Notes: generated from the sequence alone by a model not told the origin. A DNA stretch of 64,000 bases from Sphingomonas sp. TZW2008 (GCF_002117915.1 NZ_BDJB01000003.1:372001-436000); one strand, 5' to 3'. Counted from the stretch's first letter, positions 27,607-37,325 are shown. Program-made: numbers and translations.

Positions 27607-27783
27607 GATTCCCCCGCCCCGCTAGCCGATCATGCCTGCCAAGGCGAACCCGCCACCCGTTCGCCATACCCGTTCGACGACGCGGTGTGCGCAGCCCGCT
27701 TGCGCCGCGTCGCAAATGAAGGGAAGACGGGCTGTCCCTCTCTCCCCGGCATCCTGCCGGAGTCTCCCCAGAAAAGGTTGTTC

Positions 27784-29427
27784 GTGACCAAGCACTTCCT
27801 TCTCGCGCTCGTCGCCACCGCCGCTCCTACCGCGCTTTTCGCGCAAGACGCCGCCGCCCCCGCCAAGCCGCCCGCGAAGAGCCACGCCGAGACGGTGAAG
27901 GCGGAGGCGGAAGCCGGCTGGGCCACCGCGCCGGTCGAGGAAACCGAGGTGCGCCATCGCGACAGCGTGACGATCGGCGGCAAGCGCTACGCCTATGTCG
28001 CGTCGGCGGGCACGCTCACCACGCGCGATTCGGAAGGCAAGCCGACCGCATCGATGTTCTATACCGCCTATACGCTCGACGGGACGAAGCCGGGCACCAA
28101 GCGGCCGATCACCTTCCTCTACAACGGCGGGCCCGGCTCGCCGTCGTTCTGGCTGCGCATGGGATCGTTCGCACCGGTCCGCATCCGCACCACCAGCCCC
28201 GAATTCGTCCGCCCCGCGCCGTACGACGTCGGGCCCAATCCCGATTCGCTGCTCGACAAGACCGATCTCGTGTTCCTCGACGCGATCGGCTCGGGCTATT
28301 CGCGCCCGCTCGGCGACATGAAGCCCGAGCAATTCTACGGCGTCGACGAGGACGTCGACGTCTTCGCCCGCGCGATCGAACGCTATGTCACCAAATACAG
28401 CCGCTGGATGAGCCCCAAGTTCATCCTCGGCGAAAGCTACGGCACGCTGCGCTCTGGCGCGCTCGCCTATCAGCTGCAGGATCGCGGCATGGCGCTCAAC
28501 GGCGTCATCCTGTTGAGCTCGATCATGAACTACGGCTACCGCCAGCCGGGGCTCGACCAGGTCTATCTCAACTACCTGCCAAGCTACGCCGCGACCGCCT
28601 GGTACCATAACCGGATCCAGAACCGCCCGGCGGACGTCGCGACGATCGTCGCCGAGGCGCGCGCCTTCGCCACCGGCCCCTACATGGCCGCGCTTGCCAA
28701 GGGGCAGCTGATCTCCCCGCAGGAGCGCGATCAGGTGGCGGAGCGGATGAGCCAGCTGATCGGCCTGTCGCCCGAGTTCATCAAGCGCGCCAACCTGCGG
28801 ATCGATCTGCCGCGTTTCCAGAAGGAGCTGCTGCGCGGATCGGCACGCACGATCGGTCGGTTCGATTCGCGCTATCTCGGCATCGATACCGACGCCGCGG
28901 GCGAGCGGCCGGAGACCGACGCGTCGTCGGACGCGATCTCCGGCGCGTACATCGCCTCGTTCCGCAACTATCTCACCGCGACGCTCGGCTATCAGACTGA
29001 CCTCCCGTACCGCCTGTCGGCGCGCGACGGCGCGGGCTGGAACTGGAATTGGAAGCACAAGGCGCCCGGCGGCGGCTACGGCAGCCAGAACAATCCCAAC
29101 ACCGCAATCGATCTTGCCGCCGCGATGCGCGGCAATCCGTATCTCAAGGTGCTGTCGATGAACGGCTATTACGATATGGCGACGCCGTTCTTCGGCACGG
29201 AGAACGATCTCGGTCACATGATGCTCGAGCCCGCGCAGCAGGAGAATTTGCGCTATACCTACTATCCCGCCGGGCACATGACGTATCTCAATCCCGACGC
29301 GCTGCGCCAGATGAAGGCCGATCTGTCGCGCTGGTACGACGAGGCGGTGTCCGACGCGCGCTCGGCCACGCCGCCCGTTCCGCCGACGAGCAGCGCTGCT
29401 CCGGCGCCGACCGAGACGCCGAACTGA
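27784..29427 (+). CDS. S10 family serine carboxypeptidase, secreted
   Basis: Secreted S10 peptidase of 547 residues. The N-terminus MTKHFLLALVATAAPTALFA (GTG read as Met) is a signal peptide. Conserved NGGPGSPSFWLRMG precedes the nucleophile in GESYGTLRSG (S218); Asp in NGYYDMATPF (D464) and His in YPAGHMTYLN (H498) complete the triad. S10 enzymes trim C-terminal residues; the bacterial members act in the periplasm or outside. The start is GTG at 27784 with AAAAGG upstream; TTG at 27778 is also possible. A Pro/Ala-rich C-terminal tail follows. Confidence 0.88.
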   Translation: MTKHFLLALVATAAPTALFAQDAAAPAKPPAKSHAETVKAEAEAGWATAPVEETEVRHRDSVTIGGKRYAYVASAGTLTTRDSEGKPTASMFYTAYTLDGTKPGTKRPITFLYNGGPGSPSFWLRMGSFAPVRIRTTSPEFVRPAPYDVGPNPDSLLDKTDLVFLDAIGSGYSRPLGDMKPEQFYGVDEDVDVFARAIERYVTKYSRWMSPKFILGESYGTLRSGALAYQLQDRGMALNGVILLSSIMNYGYRQPGLDQVYLNYLPSYAATAWYHNRIQNRPADVATIVAEARAFATGPYMAALAKGQLISPQERDQVAERMSQLIGLSPEFIKRANLRIDLPRFQKELLRGSARTIGRFDSRYLGIDTDAAGERPETDASSDAISGAYIASFRNYLTATLGYQTDLPYRLSARDGAGWNWNWKHKAPGGGYGSQNNPNTAIDLAAAMRGNPYLKVLSMNGYYDMATPFFGTENDLGHMMLEPAQQENLRYTYYPAGHMTYLNPDALRQMKADLSRWYDEAVSDARSATPPVPPTSSAAPAPTETPN

Positions 29428-29480
29428 TCCCAGCCGGGCGGCGCGCGGCCTACGCCTCGTCGCCGCCCGGTCTCACCAGC

Positions 29481-31037
29481 TCAGCCCTCGCGCGCCCAGC
29501 CCTTCCCGGCCGGCTCCAGCGTGTCCAGGAACGCCGCCGCGCTTGCGCGATACTCGGCCTGCCGCTCGGGGCTGAAGCGGCGCCACGTCGCGTACATGTT
29601 GCGCATCCGCGCGTTGCCCGCGAACCGTTTCTCGTGCCGCGCGAGAAAGTCCCAGTAGAGCGCGTTGAACGGGCACGCATCGGGCCCGGTCTTCTGCTTC
29701 ACGTCGTAGCGGCAGCGCCCGCAATAATCCGACATCCGATCGATGTACGCGCCCGATCCGGCATAGGGTTTGGACGCGATCATGCCGCCATCGGCGAACT
29801 GGCTCATCCCGATCACGTTCGGCATCTCGACCCACTCGTACGCGTCGAAATAGACGACCAGGAACCAGTCGGAGATCGCCTGGGGATCGACGCCGGCGAG
29901 CATCGCGAAATTGCCCAGCACCATCAGCCGCTGGATATGATGCGCATAAGCCTCGCGCCGCGTCTGATCGACGCTTTGCGCCAGGCAGCGCATCTGGGTT
30001 TCGCCAGTCCAGTAGAAGTCGGGCAGCGCGCGCTTCGCCTTCAGCGCGTTGCGCTCGGCGAACTTGGGCATGTCCCACCAGTACATGCCGCGCATATATT
30101 CGCGCCAGCCGATGATCTGCCGAACGAACCCCTCGACCGAGTTGAGCGGCGCGTCGCCCTTCTCGTACGCCGCCACCGCTGCCTCGCACACCTCGATCGG
30201 ATCGAGCAGCCCCAGGTTGATGCTCGACGACAGGCTGCTGTGGTACAGATAATCCTGCCCGGCGATCATCGCGTCCTGGTACTGCCCGAAATCGGGCAGC
30301 GCGGTCGCGACGAACTGGTCCAGCGCTTCCAGCGCCTGCGCGCGCGTCACCGGCAGGCCGAACGGCTCCAGATCGCCGAAATGCCCGGCGAAGCGCTTGG
30401 CGACGAGATCGAGCACTTCGCGCGTCGTTTCATCGGGCGCGAACCGCGCCGGCGCGGGATAGTTCAGCCCACGCGGCGGCGTCCCGCGATTGTCGTGGTC
30501 GAAATTCCACTGATCGCCGACGGGCTTGCCCGCGGGCGTCAGCAGAAGTCCGGTGCGGCGCCGCATGTCGCGATAGAAATGCTCCATGCGAAACTCGCGC
30601 CGTCCCTGCGCCCAGGCGTAGAAATCGGGTAGCGGACAGACGAAGCGATCGTCTTCCAGGATCTCGACCGGCAGCCCGGCTCTATCCGCCCACTCGTCCT
30701 GCTGCTGGCGCACGCGATATTCACCGCCGGCGACGACGCGGATCGATGCCGGCGCGTGCCGCTCGACCGCGCGGCGCACCTCGCCGGTGAAGCTGTGCGT
30801 ATTACCGTCGGCGTCGAGCGTGACGTAATCGACCGTCCAGCCGTCCGCGCGCAGCTCGGCGGCGAAGTGGCGCATCGCGGAGAAGATCAGCGCGATCTTC
30901 TTCTTGTGGTGCCGGACGTAGGTCGCCTCGTCCCACACCTCCATCATCAGCACGATCGCGTTCGCCCGATCGACGTCGCGCAGGCTGGCGAGTGTCGGCG
31001 ACAGCTGGTCGCCCAGCACCGGAATCAGGATCGTCAC
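29481..31037 (-). CDS. FeS-type (6-4)/CryB-like photolyase (deoxyribodipyrimidine photolyase-related)
   Basis: DNA photolyase/cryptochrome of the FeS-BCP group (PhrB/CryB), 518 residues, which repairs UV lesions with FAD and a lumazine antenna in known members. The N-terminal Rossmann part begins LIPVLGDQLSP. The C-terminal helical FAD domain has REYMRGMYWWDMP and IQRLMVLGNFAMLAGVDP. Four cysteines for a 4Fe-4S cluster are visible at C351, C439, C442 and C455 (MRCLAQ, YCGRCRYDV, PDACPFN), each one residue from the positions I recall in Agrobacterium PhrB. Third gene of an operon with a deaminase and an HHH protein. Confidence 0.92.
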   Translation of the reverse strand: MTILIPVLGDQLSPTLASLRDVDRANAIVLMMEVWDEATYVRHHKKKIALIFSAMRHFAAELRADGWTVDYVTLDADGNTHSFTGEVRRAVERHAPASIRVVAGGEYRVRQQQDEWADRAGLPVEILEDDRFVCPLPDFYAWAQGRREFRMEHFYRDMRRRTGLLLTPAGKPVGDQWNFDHDNRGTPPRGLNYPAPARFAPDETTREVLDLVAKRFAGHFGDLEPFGLPVTRAQALEALDQFVATALPDFGQYQDAMIAGQDYLYHSSLSSSINLGLLDPIEVCEAAVAAYEKGDAPLNSVEGFVRQIIGWREYMRGMYWWDMPKFAERNALKAKRALPDFYWTGETQMRCLAQSVDQTRREAYAHHIQRLMVLGNFAMLAGVDPQAISDWFLVVYFDAYEWVEMPNVIGMSQFADGGMIASKPYAGSGAYIDRMSDYCGRCRYDVKQKTGPDACPFNALYWDFLARHEKRFAGNARMRNMYATWRRFSPERQAEYRASAAAFLDTLEPAGKGWAREG

Positions 31038-31055
31038 GCGTCCGTAGGCCGGCCG

Positions 31056-31250
31056 CTAATCGCCCGCGCCGACGCGCAGCTCGCCCGCGGCGGCTTCCGC
31101 CTTGCTGGCAAGTCCCGGCACCTCCGCCAGCTGGCGCAGGTCGGTGAACCCGCCGCGCTCGCTGCGATAGCGCACGATCTCGAACCCGTGTCCTTCCAGT
31201 CCGGGCACCTGGTCGAGCTCGTCGGCACTCGCCGTGTTGACGTCGATCAT
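31056..31250 (-). CDS. Helix-hairpin-helix (ComEA-like) small protein
   Basis: A 64-residue protein consisting of one HhH2 DNA-binding-type domain: DVNTASADELDQVPGLEGHG and FTDLRQLAEVPGLASKAEAA. It is coupled to the upstream deaminase through an ATGA overlap and lies 18 bases before the photolyase. Its position suggests a role with nucleic acid damage or metabolism, but free-standing HhH proteins can also be structural adaptors. Confidence 0.75.
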   Translation of the reverse strand: MIDVNTASADELDQVPGLEGHGFEIVRYRSERGGFTDLRQLAEVPGLASKAEAAAGELRVGAGD

Positions 31251-31738
31251 AGGTTCGCCTGCTCCTCTTCGGGAAGATCGGCATCGGGGCCGTAGTATAG
31301 CTTGGCACATTCGGCGCGCAGGCAGCCGCCCTCGATCACGATGTCGTCGCGATAAGCGTCGGCGATGAAGCTTAGCGTGTCGACGTGGCGCGCCTCGAAA
31401 TACATCTCGTGCACGTCGTCGCGCCCCGCGCCGTATACGACGCGCCCGACCTTCGACCAGATCGACGCCATGGTGCACATCCCGCACGGCTGCAGCGTCG
31501 AATAAAGCGTCGCGCCGCGCAGCTCGAGCTCGCCCGTCGCCTCGCACGCACGGCGGATCGCCATCATCTCGGCGTGAGCGGTCGCGTCGGGCAATTCCTT
31601 GGTCTGGTTACGCTCGGCCCCGATCACCTTGCCGTCGAGCACGATCACACTGCCCAGCGGCGAAGTCGACGGATCGGATCCTTTCGAGCGCGCGATCCTG
31701 ATCGCTTCGCGCATCCAATGTTCGTCATCGGGTGTCAT
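31247..31738 (-). CDS. Nucleoside deaminase (cytidine/guanine deaminase superfamily)
   Basis: Zinc-dependent deaminase of 163 residues. It carries the HAE zinc/catalytic motif in TAHAEMMAIRRACEAT and the PCxxC zinc ligands in LQPCGMCTMASIWSKVGRVV. It starts at ATG 31738 with GGGAAAG upstream. The overall organisation resembles guanine deaminase-like and tRNA-type deaminases, but the substrate cannot be fixed by sequence. First gene of a unit with the HHH protein and photolyase. Confidence 0.85.
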   Translation of the reverse strand: MTPDDEHWMREAIRIARSKGSDPSTSPLGSVIVLDGKVIGAERNQTKELPDATAHAEMMAIRRACEATGELELRGATLYSTLQPCGMCTMASIWSKVGRVVYGAGRDDVHEMYFEARHVDTLSFIADAYRDDIVIEGGCLRAECAKLYYGPDADLPEEEQANL

Positions 31739-31892
31739 GACTTTCCCTTCGCGGTGCACAACGCAGCACCTCCAACTTCGCCCCATGCCGCTCGACCGGT
31801 CCACCTCGAGCCTACACGGAGTCCACTCAAACCCCCCTCTTGCCTCCCCCCAAAAGCCTCCTTAATGGTCGTAAAAACTTTGGGAGGGTCGA

Positions 31893-32675
31893 GTGGAAAT
31901 CACCAACGAAACCGCGGCAGTCGTCACCGGCGGTGCCTCGGGGCTGGGCCGTGCAACGGCGGAAGCACTGGCGGCGGCGGGCGTCCGCGTTGCGATTTTC
32001 GATCTCAACGAGGAAGCCGGCAGCGAGGTCGCACAGGCGATCGGCGGGCTGTTCTGCAAGGTCGACATCACCAGCGAGGAATCAGTCGTTGCCGGCTTCG
32101 AACAGGCGCGCGCAGCTCACCGGCAGGAACGAATCCTCGTCCACTGCGCGATGGCCAACCGCAAGGGCAAGACGGTCGGCCGCAACAAGCAGACCGGTGA
32201 GCTCACCCGCTTCTCGACCGAGGATTTCGAATTTGCGACGCAGGGCATCCTGATTGCCAGCTACCGCCTCGCCTCGCTTTCGGCGCTTGGTATGGCGGGC
32301 CTCGACCCGCTCGAAGACGGCGAGCGCGGCACGATCATCCTTACCTCGTCGGTCGCCGCACAGGACGCGCAGATCGGCCAGATCGCCTATGGTGCGGGCA
32401 AGGCGGGGATCAACGGCATGGTGCTGCCGATGGCGCGCGACCTTATGGACCTCGGCATCCGCGTCAACGCGATCATGCCCGGCATCTTCGGCACGCCGCT
32501 ACTCGGCCGCCTGCCGCAGCAGGTGTTCGACAATCTCAGCGCCTCGGTGCCCTTCCCCAAGCGTCTCGGCAAGCCGACCGAATATGCCTCGCTGGCGCTG
32601 GAACTGGTCCGCAACAGCTACTTCAACGGCCAGTCGATCCGCCTCGACGGCGCGATCCGCATGGCGCCGCGCTGA
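31893..32675 (+). CDS. SDR oxidoreductase (HSD10-like 3-hydroxyacyl-CoA dehydrogenase)
   Basis: SDR of 260 residues resembling 17-beta-HSD type 10/3-hydroxyacyl-CoA dehydrogenases: AAVVTGGASGLGRATAEALA, then TIILTSSVAAQDAQIGQIAY with YxxxK in AYGAGKAGINGM, and GIRVNAIMPGIFGTPLL. The start is GTG at 31893 with GGGAGGG upstream. It lies directly before a thiolase, the arrangement expected for oxidation of a 3-hydroxyacyl-CoA followed by thiolytic cleavage. First gene of the plus-strand catabolic block; promoter in 31739-31892. Confidence 0.87.
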   Translation: MEITNETAAVVTGGASGLGRATAEALAAAGVRVAIFDLNEEAGSEVAQAIGGLFCKVDITSEESVVAGFEQARAAHRQERILVHCAMANRKGKTVGRNKQTGELTRFSTEDFEFATQGILIASYRLASLSALGMAGLDPLEDGERGTIILTSSVAAQDAQIGQIAYGAGKAGINGMVLPMARDLMDLGIRVNAIMPGIFGTPLLGRLPQQVFDNLSASVPFPKRLGKPTEYASLALELVRNSYFNGQSIRLDGAIRMAPR

Positions 32676-32725
32676 TCGGCAAGCGGCAGCGGCATACGAT
32701 CGAGACGCGCGGCAGGAGAGCGAGC

Positions 32726-33988
32726 ATGACCAACGCCTATATCGTCGACGCGGTGCGCACCCCGCGTGGCGCGGGCCGCCCGGGCAAGGGCGCGCTCACC
32801 CATCTTCATCCTCAGCATCTCGGTGCAACGGTGCTGCGCGCGCTCTGCGACCGCAACGCGCTCGATACCTCGACGGTCGACGACATCATCTGGTCGACCA
32901 GCCAGCAGCGCGGCAAGCAGGGCGGCGATCTCGGCCGGCTTTCCGCGCTCTTCGCGGGTTATGACGTCAACGCCTCGGGCGTCACGCTCGATCGCTATTG
33001 CGGCGGCGGGATCAGCAGCGTCGGCTTCGCCGCGTCGCAGATCATGGCGGGGTTCGAGGACGTCGTCATCGCCGGCGGCACCGAGATGATGAGCCACCAT
33101 GCCGAGGCGGACGCCTGGGAACAGGGCACGCCCCTCGCCGCGCTTGGTCGCGCGAAAGGCAATTACGCACTCTACGACGATCATCCGATTTCGCACGTCG
33201 GCGTCGCGGCAGACGCGATCGCAGCGATGGAGGGGATCAGCCGCGAAGAGCTCGACGCGTTCGGCGCCGAGAGCCAGCGCCGCGCCGCGGTGGCGATGGC
33301 GGAGGGGCGTTTCGACAGCAGCGTGGTGCCCGTCCACAACGACGACGGCACCATCGCGCTCGACCGTGACGAGTTTCCGCGGCCGCAGACGACGGCGGAA
33401 ACGCTCGCGGCGTTGAAACCGAGCTTCGCGGCGATCAACGACGTCGCTGCCGCGCCCGACGGCACGACGATGAAGCAGATGATCCAGCGCAAATACCCCG
33501 ATCTGGAGTGGGAGCCGGTGCACCACGCCGGCACCTCGTCGGGCGTCGTCGACGGATCGGCGGCGCTGCTGCTCGCTTCGGCCGAAGGGCTGAAGGCGAA
33601 CGGCTGGACACCGCGTGCGCGCATCGTTACCGCGGTGAACCACGGCGATTGCCCGACGCTGATCCTCAACGCGCCCGTGCCAGCCGCGAAAAAGGCGCTG
33701 GCCCGTGCCGGGCTGGCGATCGACGATATCGACGTGTGGGAGATCAACGAAGCGTTCGCGGTCGTCACCGAAAAGGCGATCCGCGACCTCGGGCTCGACC
33801 GTGCCAAGGTCAACGTCAACGGCGGGGCGATCGCGCTCGGCCATCCGATCGGCGCGACCGGATCGATGCTGATCGGCACCGCGCTCGACGAGCTCGAACG
33901 TACCGGCGGCCGCTACGCGCTGATCACACAATGCGCCTTCGGCGGCATGGCGCCGGCGCTAATCATCGAGCGCGTCGACGCGATCTGA
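32726..33988 (+). CDS. Acetyl-CoA C-acyltransferase (thiolase)
   Basis: Thiolase of 420 residues that cleaves 3-oxoacyl-CoA to acyl-CoA and acetyl- or propionyl-CoA. The active-site Cys is C92 in DRYCGGGISSVGFAAS, the His is in NGGAIALGHPIGATGS (H373), and the final Cys is in ITQCAFGGMAPALI (C403). The usual CxGGGxG at the end is CAFGGMA here, a modest variation. 50 bases downstream of the SDR and 26 bases before the next CoA ligase, so the three form one unit. Confidence 0.92.
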   Translation: MTNAYIVDAVRTPRGAGRPGKGALTHLHPQHLGATVLRALCDRNALDTSTVDDIIWSTSQQRGKQGGDLGRLSALFAGYDVNASGVTLDRYCGGGISSVGFAASQIMAGFEDVVIAGGTEMMSHHAEADAWEQGTPLAALGRAKGNYALYDDHPISHVGVAADAIAAMEGISREELDAFGAESQRRAAVAMAEGRFDSSVVPVHNDDGTIALDRDEFPRPQTTAETLAALKPSFAAINDVAAAPDGTTMKQMIQRKYPDLEWEPVHHAGTSSGVVDGSAALLLASAEGLKANGWTPRARIVTAVNHGDCPTLILNAPVPAAKKALARAGLAIDDIDVWEINEAFAVVTEKAIRDLGLDRAKVNVNGGAIALGHPIGATGSMLIGTALDELERTGGRYALITQCAFGGMAPALIIERVDAI

Positions 33989-34014
33989 TCGAAATGCAGA
34001 AACAGGAGGGCGCG

Positions 34015-35829
34015 ATGGCCGAGGCAGTGGCGAACAAGATTGCCGAACCCGCGGCAAGCTCGCTTCCCTATGTCGCACGCGCGGTCGAGATCGAGCGCCG
34101 CGACGACGGCGCAATCCTGCTCCGCTCGCCTTACCCGCCGGCCTCGCCCCCGCGCTCGATCGCGCACCTGTTCCTCGATCAGGCGGCGAGCCACGCCGAC
34201 CGGCCGTTCATCCTGCAGCGCGATGCCGAAGGCGCGTGGCGCGGGCTTACGTACGGCGAGATGGCGGCGCGCGCGCGTGGCTTCGCGCAGTGGCTGCTCG
34301 CGCAGCCGGGCGCAGCGGGCGGCGTCCTCGTCCTGTCGGGCAATTCGGTCGCGCACGCGACGGTGATGCTAGGCTGCTACCTCGCCGGCAGACCCTCGAC
34401 CGCGCTGAGCCAGGCGTACAGCCTCGGCGCGAGTGATCATGCCAAGCTGCGCCACTGCGCCGCCACGATCCGCCCCGGTGTCGTCTTCGTCGAGGCAGGC
34501 GCGGCCTATGCCGACGCCATCGCGGCAGTGCGCGCGCTGCTGCCCGACGTCATCACCGTCTCGGCCGATGGCGCCGGCAATACGATCGCGCTCGATACGC
34601 TCACTGCTATTGCGGAAACGCCGGCGGTCGACTCCGCGTTGGCCGCGATCGACCACGCGACGATCGCCAAATATCTCTTCACCTCGGGCTCCACCGGCAT
34701 GCCCAAGGCCGTGCCGCAGACGCACGGCATGATGACGGCGATGGTCGCCGCGCGCGCCGGGCTGATGGCCGACCCGGCCGAGCGTTGTCCGCCGACATCG
34801 GTCGACTGGATGCCGTGGAGCCATCTCAGCGCCGGCAATATCGGCTTCAACAACAACATATGGGCCGGCGGCACCCTGTATCTCGACGACGGGCGACCGT
34901 TGCCCGGGCAGTTCGCGACAACGCTGCACAACCTGCTGGACGTAAAGCCGCAGCTGTTCAGTTCGGCGCCGATCGCGTTCGAGATGCTCGTCACCGCGCT
35001 CGAACGCGACTGGACGGCGGCGGCAGCGCTGCTCCCCGGTCTGCGCTGGATGGCCTATGGCGGCGCGGCGCTGTCGCAGGACCTGGCGGATCGCGTGCAG
35101 CGGCTCGCGCTCGAGGTCATCGGGCGGACGATCCCGATCATCACCACCTATGGCTCGACCGAGGTGCAGGGGATCACGATGGTGCACTGGCCGACGCGCG
35201 CAGTCGGCATGATCGGCGTTCCCTTGCCCGGCGTGCTGCTTAAGCTCGCGCCGGTCGGCGACAAGCTGGAGGTGCGCGTTAAGGGGCCGTCGGTGATGGC
35301 GGGGTATCTCGGCGCGCCGGAGCAGAATGCCGCAGCGTTCGACGAGGAAGGTTTTTATTGCCTCGGCGACGCGGCGCGCTTCGTCGATCCGGCCGACCCT
35401 ACGCTGGGGCTAGAGTTCGACGGGCGCATTTCAGAGGATTTCAAGCTGACGAGCGGCACCTGGGTGTCGGTCGGCACGCTGCGCCCGGCGGTGGTCGCCG
35501 CGGCCAGCCCGTATCTGCGTGACGTAGTCATCACCGGCGCTGACCGGCCTTATCTCGGCGCGCTAGCCTGGCTCGCCGGCGCCGATCTCGATCGTGCTGC
35601 GGCCGAGCAGGCGATTGCCGCGCGGCTTCGCGCGTTCAATGCCGCGCAGGGCGGATCGTCGCGCCAAGTCGCGCGGCTGCTGTTGCTCGACGAGCCGCCG
35701 AGTGTCGCGGCGGGCGAGATTACCGAGAAGGGCTATATCAACCAGCGTGCAGTGCTCGCCCGCCGCACCGACGCGGTCGCGCGGCTCTACGCCGCGACCC
35801 CCGACGACGCCGTGCTGCTGCTCGTCTGA
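34015..35829 (+). CDS. AMP-dependent CoA ligase of the feruloyl-CoA synthetase type
   Basis: A 604-residue adenylate-forming ligase. ATP motif KYLFTSGSTGMPKAVPQTHG; DWMPWSHLSAGNIGFNNNIW is typical of feruloyl-CoA synthases, as are TTYGSTEVQGITM and the EDFKLTSGTWVSVGTLRP signature near the C-terminus. It activates a carboxylate, most often phenylpropanoid in characterised relatives. The start is the ATG at 34015 with AGGAGGG five bases upstream; an in-frame ATG at 33994 is possible. Its 3' end overlaps the convergent CoA ligase by 43 bases. Confidence 0.88.
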   Translation: MAEAVANKIAEPAASSLPYVARAVEIERRDDGAILLRSPYPPASPPRSIAHLFLDQAASHADRPFILQRDAEGAWRGLTYGEMAARARGFAQWLLAQPGAAGGVLVLSGNSVAHATVMLGCYLAGRPSTALSQAYSLGASDHAKLRHCAATIRPGVVFVEAGAAYADAIAAVRALLPDVITVSADGAGNTIALDTLTAIAETPAVDSALAAIDHATIAKYLFTSGSTGMPKAVPQTHGMMTAMVAARAGLMADPAERCPPTSVDWMPWSHLSAGNIGFNNNIWAGGTLYLDDGRPLPGQFATTLHNLLDVKPQLFSSAPIAFEMLVTALERDWTAAAALLPGLRWMAYGGAALSQDLADRVQRLALEVIGRTIPIITTYGSTEVQGITMVHWPTRAVGMIGVPLPGVLLKLAPVGDKLEVRVKGPSVMAGYLGAPEQNAAAFDEEGFYCLGDAARFVDPADPTLGLEFDGRISEDFKLTSGTWVSVGTLRPAVVAAASPYLRDVVITGADRPYLGALAWLAGADLDRAAAEQAIAARLRAFNAAQGGSSRQVARLLLLDEPPSVAAGEITEKGYINQRAVLARRTDAVARLYAATPDDAVLLLV

Positions 35830-37325
35830 TCCTCCGCGAGCAGCGTGTCGCGCAGGCGGCGCTTGACGAGCTTGCCCGTATCGGTGCGATCGAGCGTCGC
35901 GCGGAAGACGTAGCGGCGCGGCACCTTCACCGCGCTCAGCCCGCCGCGCGCGAACCGATCGAGATCAGAGGCGAATGCTGCCGCATCGTTCACTGGCCAT
36001 GCGGCGGGCTCGATCAGCGCGACGACGCGCTCGCCCATTTCCTCGTCTGGCACGCCGATCACCGCGGCGTCGGCGACCGCGGGATGCTGCACCAGCCGGT
36101 TCTCGATCTCCTGCGGGTAGATGTTCACCCCGCCCGAAATGATCATGAAATTCGCGCGATCGGTAAGGAAGAGGAAGCCGTCGGCGTCGAGCCGGCCGAT
36201 GTCGCCGAGCGTCGGCCAGCCATGCTGATTAAACGACGCGGCGGTCCGCTCGGGATCGTTGTGATAGGCGAAGAGATTGGCGTTGGCGAAGCGCACCAGC
36301 CCCTCCTCCCCCACCGGCAGCGGCTCGCCGTCGGCGTCGCAGATGCGGATCTCGGCCTGCACCGCGCGACCGACGGTGCCGGGCCGTGCGAGCCAGTCGG
36401 CGCAGGTGGCGACGGTGATGCCGACCCCTTCGGTGCCGCTGTAGAATTCACCGACGATCGGGCCGAGCCAGTCGATCGCGCGCTGCTTGAGCGGTACGGG
36501 GCATGGCGCGCCGGCGTGGAAGACCGAGACGAGCGAGGACAGGTCATGGCGCTCGCGCACTTCAGCGGGAAGCGCCAGCATGCGCGCCAGATGCGTCGGC
36601 ACGACCTGCGCCACCGTCACGCGGTGTCGCTCGATCGCGGCGAGCGCGGCGGCGGCGTCGAACCGCTCCATCAGCACCACCGTGCCGCCGTGGCGATGGA
36701 TCGCGAGGCTCCAACGCAGCGGCGCCGCGTGGTAGAGCGGCGCGGGACAGAGATAGACGCTGTCCTGCCCGCACCCGAAATATTGCGCGCCGATCGACAC
36801 CGCGCGCGGCGCCGCGTCGAAGCTGGCCGGCAGTGGTGACTTGATCCCCTTGGGAAAGCCCGTCGTGCCCGACGAATAGAGCATATCGGTACCCGGCGCC
36901 TCGTTCGCCACGGGCGTTTCGGGGAAGCTACGGATCGCGGTGACGAGATCGTCGTCGAGGATCGCGACCGGGCATGGCAGGTCCGCATCTTCACCGAGGC
37001 GATCGTTCACCTTGCGCGAGACGATCGCGATCCGCGCGTCGGCATCGCGCAGGATGTAGCTTGCCTCGCCCGCCGTGAGCCCTGTCGCGATCAGCAGGTA
37101 ATGGAGGCCGATGCGCTGCGCGCCCCACAGCAATTCGTAGAGCCGCGGATGGTTTTCCACCATCAGCGCAACGACGTCACCCGCCGCGACGCCCTGCCCG
37201 CGCAGCCAGTGCGCGACCTGGTTGGCGCGTGCCTCAAGCTGGGCGTAGCTCACGCTCTCGCCGCTGCCGGCCATGACGTAGGCGGGCTTGTCGGGCGTTT
37301 CGGTGGCGAAGCGGCGAGGATGCAT
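35787..37325 (-). CDS. AMP-forming acyl-CoA ligase
   Basis: A 512-residue adenylate-forming ligase with DMLYSSGTTGFPKGIKSPLP, the GEFYSGTEGVGITV region, LGDIGRLDADGFLFLTD and IISGGVNIYPQEIENRL, ending with the catalytic Lys in RTDTGKLVKRRLRDTLL. It resembles acyl-CoA synthetases of steroid/bile-acid and fatty-acid type, though the exact substrate is unknown. It is coded on the opposite strand to the feruloyl-type ligase and overlaps it tail-to-tail. TetR lies just upstream on the same strand. Confidence 0.88.
   Translation of the reverse strand: MHPRRFATETPDKPAYVMAGSGESVSYAQLEARANQVAHWLRGQGVAAGDVVALMVENHPRLYELLWGAQRIGLHYLLIATGLTAGEASYILRDADARIAIVSRKVNDRLGEDADLPCPVAILDDDLVTAIRSFPETPVANEAPGTDMLYSSGTTGFPKGIKSPLPASFDAAPRAVSIGAQYFGCGQDSVYLCPAPLYHAAPLRWSLAIHRHGGTVVLMERFDAAAALAAIERHRVTVAQVVPTHLARMLALPAEVRERHDLSSLVSVFHAGAPCPVPLKQRAIDWLGPIVGEFYSGTEGVGITVATCADWLARPGTVGRAVQAEIRICDADGEPLPVGEEGLVRFANANLFAYHNDPERTAASFNQHGWPTLGDIGRLDADGFLFLTDRANFMIISGGVNIYPQEIENRLVQHPAVADAAVIGVPDEEMGERVVALIEPAAWPVNDAAAFASDLDRFARGGLSAVKVPRRYVFRATLDRTDTGKLVKRRLRDTLLAEDQTSSSTASSGVAA

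Noticed and set aside
27622..29277. Minus-strand frame of 551 codons opposite the S10 peptidase gene
   Set aside because: Shadow of a gene with signal peptide and complete catalytic triad.
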